Positions 8,628 through 16,946 of a DNA stretch of 64,000 nucleotides are shown here, piece by piece (positions within the stretch are counted from its first letter, which is position 1; the number at the start of each line of letters is the position of its first letter). Source of the DNA: G965202915 sp965205955 (lineage in GTDB: Bacteria > Pseudomonadota > Gammaproteobacteria > Eutrophobiales > Eutrophobiaceae); assembly GCA_965205955.1 (NCBI GenBank), contig OZ242192.1, positions 62,001 through 126,000 of the forward strand. The letters are read 5' to 3'. A program made the translations under genes and the position numbers. A model generated the notes under the pieces. That model did not search any database. It had not been told where the DNA came from and saw only the letters and a list, made by a program, of their open reading frames with translations.

Positions 8628-9211
8628 ACAAAATCGCGGCGGTATTGGCACTCTTCGGGGGCCTCGTCATGGTGTCGGCGGCGTTGGCTCAGACCACAGG
8701 CTCAGCCAGAAATGAGGCGACCATTGAGGTACTAGCGCGGGCGCCGACCATTGCACATACCCAAGATCTGGAATTCGGTGAGGTCTTTCGTCCGGCAACG
8801 ATCAGCGAGGAATTCGCCGTGGTCTGCGGAAGTTCTGGTGCCCCCACGGCGGAGCCGCTGAACCTTATTGCGGGGGGGAGCCGCCAATGCGGTCAGGTAA
8901 CCCTGACGCCAGGCGATACCACCGTCTCATTAGACTTGCGTTTTGGAGGAAACCCCGCAACGGCTCTCACACTCTCAGGCGGCAGCGACTTTCTCCAAAC
9001 AACCTATACCCTCACCAACGCAGCCGGTACTGATCTTGTAACTGCCCATCGGGCTGATGGGAGTAGCGAATCATCCTCGTTCGGCCCCTTCGACGTGGCT
9101 CCCGGCTCAGCTCATGAATTCTACATCGGCGGTAACGTAACGATCCCCCCCGATGCGACGCCCGGCTTATATACCGGCACCTATGAGGTCCTCTTCACGA
9201 TTGTTCCGTAA
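8612..9211 (+). CDS. DUF4402-type pilin-like protein 3 (shifted start)
   Basis: 199 residues if begun at the second GTG (8612), giving VSRIKHKIAAVLALFG as in paralogue 4. The ribosome site faces the GTG at 8596, which reads in another frame and stops after about 40 codons. Efficient translation therefore needs internal initiation or loss of the 16-bp duplication. The mature sequence is intact and closely resembles paralogue 2, with LEFGEVFRPAT, RQCGQVTLTPGD and YTGTYEVLFTIVP. Confidence 0.65.
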   Translation: MSRIKHKIAAVLALFGGLVMVSAALAQTTGSARNEATIEVLARAPTIAHTQDLEFGEVFRPATISEEFAVVCGSSGAPTAEPLNLIAGGSRQCGQVTLTPGDTTVSLDLRFGGNPATALTLSGGSDFLQTTYTLTNAAGTDLVTAHRADGSSESSSFGPFDVAPGSAHEFYIGGNVTIPPDATPGLYTGTYEVLFTIVP

Positions 9212-9310
9212 GACGCTAAACCAGGATGGCGCCGGGGCCTTGTAAAACAACGTTGCGGGGTTTCGGCGGCTTTGGTAGTCTTTATTGAGCAATTGCAGGA
9301 GTCATTACAA

Positions 9311-9913
9311 GTGAGCAGAATCAAGCACAAAATCGCGGCTGTATTGGCGCTCTTCGGGGGCCTCGTCATGGCATCGGCGGCGTTGGCTCAGACGGACTCA
9401 GGTGGAGGTGATGCGGCCCTTCAGTCAGGGCCGACGTCGTCCATTGCACCGGGCCAGTCTCTGCAATTCGGCCAGGTCTTTCGTTCGTCATCGGGCAGCG
9501 TATTCTTCGGTCTGATCTGCGGAAACGCCGGCGACGTCAGCTTGATGGACCCGGCCGGCATTGCGGTGTTTGCCGGTTCCGCCCGTCAATGCGGCCAGGT
9601 AACCCTGACACCGGGCAGCGATACCGACATCACATTCAACTTGCGTTTTGGCGGAACCCCAACGGATGTCAGACATTCAAATGGCAACATGCTTGTAACA
9701 ACCTATACCCTCACCGACGCATCCGGCACTAAGCTGGTAACCGATTTTATGGCTGGTGATGCTTCCGAATCATTTCCGTCCGGCCCAATCGACGGGATAC
9801 CCGACGTATCTCAGAACTTCTACATCGGTGGCACAGTATCGGTCTCCGACGGTGCGGCGATCGGCGAATATACCAGCACCTATGAGGTCGTCTTCACGGT
9901 CGTCGATCCGTGA
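9311..9913 (+). CDS. DUF4402-type secreted pilin-like protein 4
   Basis: 200 residues, GTG start at 9311 with aggag ten bases upstream. Signal peptide VSRIKHKIAAVLALFGGLVM then SAALAQ. The first strand is LQFGQVFRSSSGS, the Cys residues lie in LICGN and RQCGQVTLTPG, and the C terminus is YTSTYEVVFTVVDP. Middle loops differ from paralogues 2 and 3. A long GC-rich spacer follows, carrying the promoter-like block of gene 5. Confidence 0.75.
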   Translation: MSRIKHKIAAVLALFGGLVMASAALAQTDSGGGDAALQSGPTSSIAPGQSLQFGQVFRSSSGSVFFGLICGNAGDVSLMDPAGIAVFAGSARQCGQVTLTPGSDTDITFNLRFGGTPTDVRHSNGNMLVTTYTLTDASGTKLVTDFMAGDASESFPSGPIDGIPDVSQNFYIGGTVSVSDGAAIGEYTSTYEVVFTVVDP

Positions 9914-10039
9914 GACGCTGAAGACCGGCATGGCATCGGCGTTGCGAAACAAGGCGGGTTTTTTCCGGCGGTCCGGGCGCAAATCACCCACGCTGAAACA
10001 GCCGCACATCGTTTTTCGGGCTACTCCATGCGCCCGGCT

Positions 10040-10080
10040 GATTTTTTTATGGCATAAATGCAATTTTTATGCTATTATAG
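10040..10080 (+). promoter_or_regulatory. Putative promoter block of pilin-like gene 5
   Basis: atttttttatggcataaatg then caatttttatgctattatag, with TATTAT at 10073-10078 as the -10 candidate. TTATGGCATAA contains a TTATG/CATAA dyad that may be an operator. The layout matches the blocks before genes 1 and 6, followed by gacttatttcatc and a ttatca leader. Confidence 0.4.
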
Positions 10081-10143
10081 TAATTGTCGACTTATTTCAT
10101 CCAGGGCTTATCACCAATGCACAGAATGCAAGGGTCATTATCA

Positions 10144-10764
10144 ATGAATAGAATCAGACACAAAATCGCGCCCGCGCTGGCGCTCTTCGGGGTCCTTGTC
10201 ATGGCGCCGGCCGCGTTGTCCCAGACGACGGGCTCAGACAGAAGTGGTGTGGACTTTGAGTTAGTAGGCCGGCCATCGTCCATTAGGTCGGTCCAGAATC
10301 TGCAATTCGGTCGGTTCTTTCGTCCTGCAACGGGGAGCGCAGACTTCGGCATAGTCTGCGGAGACACCGGTGTCGCCACGCTGGGTGGTGACGCAGGCGC
10401 TCTTGCGGCTCCTGGTGGTCCTGCCCCCCAATGTGGTCAGGTAACCCTGACACCGGGCATTACCCTCTCATTCAACTTGCGTTTTGGAGGAACAACCCCC
10501 GCAACCGCTGTCACACACCCAGGTGGCGCCACGCTTACAACGATATATAACCTCAGCGACGCATCTGGCAACCCGCCGATTATATCTTTTTTTTTCCCTA
10601 CCGGGTCTCCCGGTACCGAATCAACCCCATCCGGCCCAATCGACGGGACGGCTGGCGAACCTCAGCACTTCTACATCGGTGGCTCAGTATCATCGGTGCC
10701 CAGCAGTGCGGCGCTCGGACTATATACCGGCACCTATGAGATCCTCTTCACGGTCGTCCCGTGA
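10144..10764 (+). CDS. DUF4402-type secreted pilin-like protein 5
   Basis: 206 residues from ATG 10144 (MNRIRHKIAPALALFG). Signal peptide ends ALSQ, followed by LQFGRFFRPATGSADFG, Cys in IVCGD and APQCGQVTLTPG, and C-terminal YTGTYEILFTVVP. It has the longest central loops of the family, with a run of four Phe (SFFFPTG) encoded by a T-rich tract. Preceded by its own promoter-like block. Confidence 0.75.
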   Translation: MNRIRHKIAPALALFGVLVMAPAALSQTTGSDRSGVDFELVGRPSSIRSVQNLQFGRFFRPATGSADFGIVCGDTGVATLGGDAGALAAPGGPAPQCGQVTLTPGITLSFNLRFGGTTPATAVTHPGGATLTTIYNLSDASGNPPIISFFFPTGSPGTESTPSGPIDGTAGEPQHFYIGGSVSSVPSSAALGLYTGTYEILFTVVP

Positions 10765-10898
10765 GACGCTAAAGACCGGCATGGCATCGGCGTTGCGAAA
10801 CAAGGCGGGTTTTTTCCGGCGGCACGGGCGCAAATCACCCGCGCTGAAACAGCCGCCGCACGTCGTTTTTCGGGCTGGAGTTCCATGCGCACCGCTGA

Positions 10899-10937
10899 TT
10901 TTCTTATGGCATGGAGGCAATTTTTATGCTATAATAG
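10899..10937 (+). promoter_or_regulatory. Putative promoter block of pilin-like gene 6
   Basis: ttttcttatggcatggaggc then aatttttatgctataatag, with a perfect TATAAT at 10930-10935. The downstream leader (ttgacttatttcatcagggg then ttatcaccaatg) is nearly the same as that of gene 5, so the whole upstream region was duplicated along with the gene. Confidence 0.45.
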
Positions 10938-10998
10938 TATTTGTTGACTTATTTCATCAGGGGTTATCACCAATGCGCAGAATCAAAGATCATTCCCA

Positions 10999-11571
10999 AT
11001 GAATAGAATCAAGCACAAAATCGCGGCCGCGTTGGCGCTCTTCGGGGTCGTCATGGCGCCGGCGGCGTTGGCACAGGGCTCAGCCAGCGGCACTGCAAGC
11101 CTGGAAGTATTGGAGCTGATAGAGTCGTCCATTAGCGCGGTTCGTGGTCTGCAACTCGGTCAGGCCTATCCTCCTCCGCAATCGGAGACCGCAGTATTCG
11201 GCGTGACCTGTGGACGCGACGGCGCTTTCACGCGGGTGGACGAAGCTTCCCTTGCTGCTGGCGGTACCCCCGCATGCGGTCAGATGAACGTGACAGTGGG
11301 CACTGTCAACGCGAACTTCCGCTTGCAGTTTAGAGCAACTGGCACAACGGATCTCGCAGACGCAGATGGTGACTCGCTTGCAACAGAATATCGCCTCTAC
11401 GACGCCAGTGGTAGTGTTTTGGACCTTCCACTTCCACCTGGCGACACTATATCCGGGTCGGCCAACGCGGTTGTGAGGTACTTCATCGGCGCCCAAGTGA
11501 CGCTGGCCGCAGATTCGCCGCTGGGCGAGTACACCGGCGCATATGAAGTTCTCTTCACTGTGGTGCCATAA
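10999..11571 (+). CDS. DUF4402-type secreted pilin-like protein 6
   Basis: 190 residues, the shortest paralogue. Signal peptide MNRIKHKIAAALALFGVVM then APAALAQ, first strand LQLGQAYPPPQ, Cys in VTCGR and PACGQMNVT, C-terminal YTGAYEVLFTVVP. Sequence is more divergent than genes 1-5. Its 3' end leads straight into the short spacer before gene 7. Confidence 0.72.
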   Translation: MNRIKHKIAAALALFGVVMAPAALAQGSASGTASLEVLELIESSISAVRGLQLGQAYPPPQSETAVFGVTCGRDGAFTRVDEASLAAGGTPACGQMNVTVGTVNANFRLQFRATGTTDLADADGDSLATEYRLYDASGSVLDLPLPPGDTISGSANAVVRYFIGAQVTLAADSPLGEYTGAYEVLFTVVP

Positions 11572-11623
11572 CGAGATGGTAAAGATCAGGATGGCCTTCC
11601 AACAAATGCAGGAGTCATTAGCA

Positions 11624-12217
11624 ATGAGCAAAATCAGGCACAAAATCGCGGCCGCGTTGGCGCTCTTCGGGGTTCTTGTGCCGGTGGCGTTGGCACAGAC
11701 GGTTGGAGGTACTGCGAACATTGAAATCGTGGAGCGGGGGCCGTCCATTACCACGGTTCGTAATCTGCTACTCGGCCAGTTCTTTCGTCCGAGGACGGGG
11801 GACGCAGACGCAGACGCCGTCGTAACCTGTTTACCCGGCGGTGTAATCTCTACGTTTAACTCAGAAGCTATTCTTGGCGCCGGCCCCCGCCAATGCGGCC
11901 AGGTGGACATAACAGTGGGCGGGACCGCCGGCGATCCCGACAGGAGTCTCGGCCTGGCGTTTGCAGGAACTGCCGCAACGGATCTCCAGGATGGAAGTGG
12001 CGGCGTGATTGAAACAGAATATAGCCTCCTTAACGCAAGCGGCGATGAGGTTGATTTTATTATCGCTGACGGGACTTCCACGACAACAAGTCTCAACTTC
12101 GATTTTCCGCGCGGCGCGGTGACGTCGCTCTACATCGGCGTTAGAGCGACGCTGACCTCGACTACGCCCGCAGGCGACTACACCGGCCGCTATGAAATCG
12201 TCCTCACGGTACCATAA
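11624..12217 (+). CDS. DUF4402-type secreted pilin-like protein 7
   Basis: 197 residues from ATG 11624 (MSKIRHKIAAALALFG) with caggag upstream. The in-frame extension to 11543 overlaps gene 6 and is not preferred. First strand LLLGQFFRPRTGDADAD, Cys in VVTCLPG and RQCGQVDITVG, C-terminal YTGRYEIVLTVP. Genes 7 and 8 share the IEIVERGPSIT-like N terminus and a DGSGGVI segment and form a subgroup. Confidence 0.72.
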   Translation: MSKIRHKIAAALALFGVLVPVALAQTVGGTANIEIVERGPSITTVRNLLLGQFFRPRTGDADADAVVTCLPGGVISTFNSEAILGAGPRQCGQVDITVGGTAGDPDRSLGLAFAGTAATDLQDGSGGVIETEYSLLNASGDEVDFIIADGTSTTTSLNFDFPRGAVTSLYIGVRATLTSTTPAGDYTGRYEIVLTVP

Positions 12218-12276
12218 CGAGACGGCGAAGACCAGAATAGAGCCTTTATGAAAAAAATGTACAGGAGGCATTACAA

Positions 12277-12885
12277 ATGAACAGATCCAGGCACAAAATC
12301 ACGCTCGCGTTGGTGTTCTTCGGGACCGTCGTCCTGGCGCCGGTGGCGTTGGCACAGACGGACTCAGCTGGAGGTACTGCGACCATTGAATTCGTGAGTC
12401 GGGGGCCGTTCATTACCGAGGTTCGTGGTCTGCAAATGGGCACGGTCTTTCGTCCGAGGACGGGAACCGCAAATCTCATCATAGGCTGTGGATCCAACGG
12501 TGTTGCCATCGTGAGTGGCACAGCAGAGCTCCCTGGTGACTCCACCCGCGTATGCGGCCAGGTGGACTTGCTAGTCGGCAGTACCAACCTGCGCTTCACC
12601 CTGGCGTTTGCAGGAACTCCCGCAACGACGGCTCTCCAGGATGGAAGTGGCGGCGTGATTGCAACAACATATTTACTCACCGACTCAGACGGTAGCTTTG
12701 ATGTGACTTTTGCCGCTGATGGGATTGCCACGTCGCCAGATTCTATCCCCATAAATGTGTCGGTCGATGATAGGTTTGCGTCGTTCTACATCGGCGCTGA
12801 TGCGACGCTGACCCCAACTACGCCCTTCGGCAACTACACCGGCACCTATGAAGTCCTCTTCACTGTGCTACCACCACTACCATAA
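12277..12885 (+). CDS. DUF4402-type secreted pilin-like protein 8
   Basis: 202 residues. ATG 12277 lies 8 bases after aggagg. Signal peptide MNRSRHKITLALVFFGTVV ending ALAQ; first strand LQMGTVFRPRTGTANL; Cys in IIGCGS and TRVCGQVDL; C-terminal YTGTYEVLFTVLPPLP. Last gene of the pilin-like array; the chaperone-like gene begins within 5 bases of its stop, so the two are likely coupled. Confidence 0.75.
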   Translation: MNRSRHKITLALVFFGTVVLAPVALAQTDSAGGTATIEFVSRGPFITEVRGLQMGTVFRPRTGTANLIIGCGSNGVAIVSGTAELPGDSTRVCGQVDLLVGSTNLRFTLAFAGTPATTALQDGSGGVIATTYLLTDSDGSFDVTFAADGIATSPDSIPINVSVDDRFASFYIGADATLTPTTPFGNYTGTYEVLFTVLPPLP

Positions 12886-12889
12886 CGAG

Positions 12890-13441
12890 ATGGTAAAGGC
12901 CGGAATGGCAACTGTATCAGGAAAGGTGGCGCTTTTGTTTTTCGCATTTGCCGGCGCCCTGGCCGGGGCGCAGGACGAATTACCCGCGCCGAAAGAGCCG
13001 GCATCCGCGCCGAGTGCGGAGCTGTTGCAGCGGGGCTTCGATATCGGCGAGATGATGGTCACGCCGTCTAAATTGACGATCAGCGCCGATGGTTCGGTCG
13101 GCTCCTTGCATGTCATCAACCGCTCGACGAGTGTGCGCGATTTTCGCCTTGCGCTCATAGAGCTCGATGCCGGCGATTCCGAATACCACAACGGCGGGGA
13201 ATTGCTGCGCTTTGGTCCGCGCCAGTTTTCGCTGCCACCCGAGGCGGCCCAATTGGTGCGAGTGACCGCCCGGCGGCCCGAGGAGTCCACCGAGCTGCCG
13301 ATGCGGGCGCGCATCAAGGTTTCTCTGCTGCCCAAGACGGAACAGCAAGACGCGCCGCCAGAGCGCACTGAACAACAGGGGATTAGTCTGCGCTTTGATG
13401 GCATCTATTCCATCTCGGTGCCCGTGGACATTGCTCCTTAG
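12890..13441 (+). CDS. Short PapD-like periplasmic pilus chaperone
   Basis: About 183 residues with an N-terminal signal segment (VALLFFAFAGALAGAQ). The mature part resembles the first Ig-like domain of pilus chaperones: DIGEMMVTPSKLTI opening strand, and LRFGPRQFSLPPEAAQLVRV, which corresponds to the chaperone strand that caps subunits and the following conserved basic region. There is little room for the usual second Ig domain, so it is shorter than classical members (~230 residues). Start uncertain: ATG 12890 or ATG 12905. It overlaps the next gene by about 44 bases. Assigned role: folding and delivery of the upstream DUF4402 subunits. Confidence 0.6.
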   Translation: MVKAGMATVSGKVALLFFAFAGALAGAQDELPAPKEPASAPSAELLQRGFDIGEMMVTPSKLTISADGSVGSLHVINRSTSVRDFRLALIELDAGDSEYHNGGELLRFGPRQFSLPPEAAQLVRVTARRPEESTELPMRARIKVSLLPKTEQQDAPPERTEQQGISLRFDGIYSISVPVDIAP

Positions 13442-15389
13442 CAGTTCCGCCCCGCGCCCAAAAAACCAATCCGCATATCTCTTTATTCTTTTGCTGGCGG
13501 CCTTTGCCTGCCCGGCGCAGACGGCCACAATGGAAGAGCCCAATCTGCTGCTGTTGCGGCCAATTTTCAACGGTCTGGAGCTCGATGCCACCGTCGACGG
13601 CGAGGAGCGCAACGGAGTGGTGTACGTGGATATCGCCGATTTGGCCGAGGCGCTGGAAGAAAGGCCGCCGCCGTCGCTGATGGTCGCCGTCCCCGATTTG
13701 CGCGATTATTTTCCGGCGCAGTTTGACATTGATTTGCGCACCCAGAGACTGCTGATTTTCGGGCGCGGAGAGACGGCCATAGAGCGCCGTTTTCAGGAGG
13801 AATACGAGGCGATACGCTATCAACCGCCACTGCTGGAATATCCGCTGGTAGAGCCGCCGCCGCGCCGCTGGCTGGGGATGCCGTTTGCGGTGTTTCGCCA
13901 CCGCGTCGGGGACGACAAAAATAACAACGATTTATCCAGTAATTCCGCTACGCTGTTTGGCGATTTATTAATGGGCGACGGCTACCTGTCCGTGCACGAC
14001 CATAACGACGAGGGCGGAATGTCTTTGGGATGGCGGCGCGACGGCGCCGGAATTTCCGCCGAGCACAATTTCGGCAGTCACATCCGCCTCAACGGGTATA
14101 CGCCGCAATGGCGTGTGTTCGAAACCGAATATCCGGATAATCCGGTTTTTGTGCAATTCAGGGGAAGCAGCTCCAGCGACGGTCCGTGGAATGCCAGCGC
14201 CCAATTGCGCCGGAGGGGTTGGAACAGCGGATTTTCAGTCACCCGCGATGGCGGTAATTCGATTTTCGGCGGATTTTCTGTGCGCCCGGGGGAAGACTCG
14301 CCTCTGGCCGGAATGTCCCTGAGTTTTCAAGGCTCCCGCATCTTTGGCGCCCGCGAGGGCGGACAGGAATCGAGAATAGCGGCAAGGCTTTATTACCGTC
14401 AATTTTCGCTGTCGGCTGAAAGGCGGCAGAACCGTGGCCGCGACAACCGCGATTCACTCAGAATATCCAAGCGTTTGCGTATTGAACGTATCGTGCTGTC
14501 GCTGATGGGATTTGCCGACTTCGAGGACGCTGGCCGCCGGAACGGCGGCGAAATATCGGCATCGCGGTCATTCACCGCTTTCGACCGGCAACTGCGATGG
14601 AGCGCCCGGCACCGGCGCGATTTTTCCTCGCGGGCTGTGAACCCCCCGGAAACGGCGTCGTTGTCGCTTTCCACTTCCCAGCGGGGGAAATCAACCAGTG
14701 TTGAATGGCGGCGTGATTTTCATGTCGACAGAAATGAGTTGCGGCTGCTGTGGTCTCATCGTCTGGCCGGCGGGAAATTTGCGCGAACCGTGGAATTGGC
14801 CGCCGACGATCAGGATGATTGGAGGGTATCCCTCAATTTTAGCTATGCCCTCGCATGGGATCCGCAGTCGCGAAAATTGCATCTGTCGCACGAATTAGAG
14901 CGCACGGGCGCACTTTCTGTGTGCGCACACACCAGCAGCGGTGAGCCGGTGCCGGGTGTGCGATTCAGCGATCGCAAAATTACCCTGGACGAGGAAACCG
15001 GCTGCACTTTTATGCCCTCCGGCGGCGCCCGCCAAATTGCCATCGATGAACGGTCGCTGCCACTGCGAATGAAGCCCGAGCGCAGCCGCGCCCGCTTTCT
15101 CACCCGTCCCGGCAATGTGACCGCCGCCGATTTCACCCTGATCATCTCCAGCGAAGTGGAGGGGCTTTTGAAGATGGACGGCACTCCCCTGAGCGGAATG
15201 TCGATGCATTTGATTAAAATCGGCGGCAAAGCGGAAGAGGCGCAAATGGTGCGCACCGTCTATGATGGCTATTATCTTTTTTCGGAGGTCGCGCCCGGCG
15301 AATATTTACTGCGCGTCGGCATAGACGGCCCCCGCCGGGAAATTTCCGTCGGCGAAGATGAAATCGTCCGCGTGAATTTTGATCTCTGA
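13398..15389 (+). CDS. Usher-like outer-membrane assembly protein
   Basis: About 663 residues. N-terminal export segment (YLFILLLAAFACPAQ) after a long n-region; TTG 13431 is an alternative start. An N-terminal soluble part carries GLELDATVDGEERNGVVYVD, followed by a long stretch of alternating polar/hydrophobic residues with many Gly/Arg/Ser turns, as in a beta-barrel. Two small beta-sandwich segments end the protein; the last (GYYLFSEVAPGEYLLRVG) resembles carboxypeptidase-regulatory-like domains seen at usher C termini. It is shorter than FimD/PapC ushers (~800+). Function inferred from this layout plus the chaperone and eight subunits upstream. Confidence 0.55.
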   Translation: MASIPSRCPWTLLLSSSAPRPKNQSAYLFILLLAAFACPAQTATMEEPNLLLLRPIFNGLELDATVDGEERNGVVYVDIADLAEALEERPPPSLMVAVPDLRDYFPAQFDIDLRTQRLLIFGRGETAIERRFQEEYEAIRYQPPLLEYPLVEPPPRRWLGMPFAVFRHRVGDDKNNNDLSSNSATLFGDLLMGDGYLSVHDHNDEGGMSLGWRRDGAGISAEHNFGSHIRLNGYTPQWRVFETEYPDNPVFVQFRGSSSSDGPWNASAQLRRRGWNSGFSVTRDGGNSIFGGFSVRPGEDSPLAGMSLSFQGSRIFGAREGGQESRIAARLYYRQFSLSAERRQNRGRDNRDSLRISKRLRIERIVLSLMGFADFEDAGRRNGGEISASRSFTAFDRQLRWSARHRRDFSSRAVNPPETASLSLSTSQRGKSTSVEWRRDFHVDRNELRLLWSHRLAGGKFARTVELAADDQDDWRVSLNFSYALAWDPQSRKLHLSHELERTGALSVCAHTSSGEPVPGVRFSDRKITLDEETGCTFMPSGGARQIAIDERSLPLRMKPERSRARFLTRPGNVTAADFTLIISSEVEGLLKMDGTPLSGMSMHLIKIGGKAEEAQMVRTVYDGYYLFSEVAPGEYLLRVGIDGPRREISVGEDEIVRVNFDL

Positions 15390-15462
15390 TTAGGGGATGC
15401 TCCTGGTTAATTGCGGTCATGCCGACGGCAATGCCCCACCGCAGATGAGGAATGGATTTCTG

Positions 15463-15960
15463 CCCTCACCCCGGCCCTCTCCCAGAGGGAGAGGGGGATG
15501 CTCCTGGTAGCGGCCGGCATCCAGTCTTTCGCAGTAATTGATGGATTTCCATACCCTCACCCCGGCCCTCTCCCAGAGGGAGAGGGGGATGCTCCTGGTA
15601 GCGGCCGGCATCCAGTCTTTCGCAGTCATTGATGGATTTCCATACCCTCACCCCGGCCCTCTCCCAGAGGGAGAGGGGGATGTTCTTGGTAGCGGCCGGC
15701 ATCCAGTCTTTCGCAGTCATTGATGGATTTCCATACCCTCACCCCGGCCCTCTCCCAGAGGGAGAGGGGGATGTTCTTGGTAGCAGCAGGCATCCAGTCT
15801 TTCGCAGTAATTGATGGATTTCCATACCCTCACCCCGGCCCTCTCCCAGAGGGAGAGGGGGATGTTCTTGGTAGCAGCAGGCATCCAGTCTTTCGCAGTC
15901 ATTGATGGATTTCCACCCTCACCCCGGCCCTCTCCCAGAGGGAGAGGGGGATGTTCTTGG
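15463..15960. repeat. Tandem array of ~91-bp palindromic repeats
   Basis: Six head-to-tail units starting at 15463, 15554, 15645, 15736, 15827 and 15916 (spacing 91, 91, 91, 91, 89). Each has ccctcaccccggccctctcc, the perfect stem ccctctccc-aga-gggagaggg, a gatgctcctggtagcggc or gatgttcttggtagcagc segment, catccagtctttcgcagt and tgatggatttcc. Units differ by only a few bases. The unit family also occurs at 6539-6795. No spacer sequences separate the units. The small reading frames across the array on both strands are by-products. Confidence 0.9.
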
Positions 15961-16052
15961 TAGCGGATATAGTCAATCCCTCTCCCTCTGGGTGGCACGT
16001 CCGGGATTCGCGGCTTGTCGATTCGGGGTATATGGGGTAGCGTATCGGGTAT
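15961..16052. other. Short region between repeat array and galU
   Basis: Contains a degenerate remnant of the palindromic repeat (ccctctccctctggg near 15980) and then gggtatatggggtagcgtat before the galU ATG. No promoter could be assigned with confidence and no clear terminator follows the usher gene at 15389. Confidence 0.4.
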
Positions 16053-16922
16053 ATGGCAAAAGAGATTACCAAGGCTGTATTTCCGGTGGCCGGGCTGGGT
16101 ACGCGCTTTCTGCCGGCAACCAAGGCGTGCCCAAAGGAGATGTTGCCGGTTGTCGATAAGCCGTTGATCCAGTATGCGGTGGAGGAGGCGCTTGCCGCCG
16201 GGATTAGGGAGTTGATATTTGTTACCGGCAGGACAAAACAGGCGATTGCCGATCATTTTGGTAGCGCCGGCGAGTTGGAGGCCGAGCTTGAAAGGAAAAA
16301 CAAGGCGGCGGAGCTTGATATGGTCAGAGATATAGTCCCGGATGATGCAGCATGTATTTTTATACAGCAGCCGCAACCGCTGGGATTGGGTCATGCGGTG
16401 CTGTGCGCCGAGGCGGCGGTGGGGGATGATCCTTTTGTGGTGGCGCTGCCGGATGATTTGATAGAGGACGGCTCGCGGGGGGTGGTGCGGCAGATGGTGG
16501 ATGAGTATCGGAGGCACGGCGGCAGTGTTGTCGCGGTTGAGCACGTGCCGGAAGCGGAAACCGACCGGTATGGTATTGTCAGTGTCGCCGGGCCGGGCGG
16601 CGGGCGTTTGCAGGGTATCGTGGAGAAGCCGCATCCTGATTGTGCTCCTTCTACATTGGCGGTGGTGGGGCGGTATGTGCTGTCTGCCCGGATATTCGGG
16701 TATATGAAGGCGGCCGGGCCGGGCGCCGGGGGGGAGATCCAGCTCACCGATGCGATTGCCGGTTTGTTGGCGGATGAGCCGGTGTATGCGTATGAGTTCG
16801 AGGGGACGCGCTATGATTGCGGTTCGAAGTTCGGCTATATGAAGGCGTCTATAGATTATGCTTTGCGCGATCCGGAGATCGGCGGGAGGCTGGCGGATTA
16901 TATTGAGGGGCGCCTGGGTTGA
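16053..16922 (+). CDS. galU: UTP-glucose-1-phosphate uridylyltransferase
   Basis: 289 residues, usual length. Converts glucose-1-phosphate and UTP to UDP-glucose for surface polysaccharides and cell-envelope glycans. Signature nucleotidyltransferase N terminus AVFPVAGLGTRFLPATKACP with KEMLPVVDKP, then QPQPLGLGHAV and LPDD as in the family, and a C-terminal YDCGSKFGYMKA segment. It converges on sspA with only 24 bases between stop codons. Confidence 0.95.
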   Translation: MAKEITKAVFPVAGLGTRFLPATKACPKEMLPVVDKPLIQYAVEEALAAGIRELIFVTGRTKQAIADHFGSAGELEAELERKNKAAELDMVRDIVPDDAACIFIQQPQPLGLGHAVLCAEAAVGDDPFVVALPDDLIEDGSRGVVRQMVDEYRRHGGSVVAVEHVPEAETDRYGIVSVAGPGGGRLQGIVEKPHPDCAPSTLAVVGRYVLSARIFGYMKAAGPGAGGEIQLTDAIAGLLADEPVYAYEFEGTRYDCGSKFGYMKASIDYALRDPEIGGRLADYIEGRLG

Positions 16923-16946
16923 GGGTTACCGGGCGGCTTGCGGCAT

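Noticed and set aside
13567..15256. Minus-strand frames within the usher-like gene
   Set aside because: GC-rich shadow frames without start signals; the plus-strand frame has a signal peptide and beta-barrel-like pattern.
15411..16123. Small open frames on both strands in the tandem repeat region; possible CRISPR array
   Set aside because: The frames are the repeat unit translated. Units are contiguous with no unique spacers of regular length, and no cas genes are present, so it is not a CRISPR.
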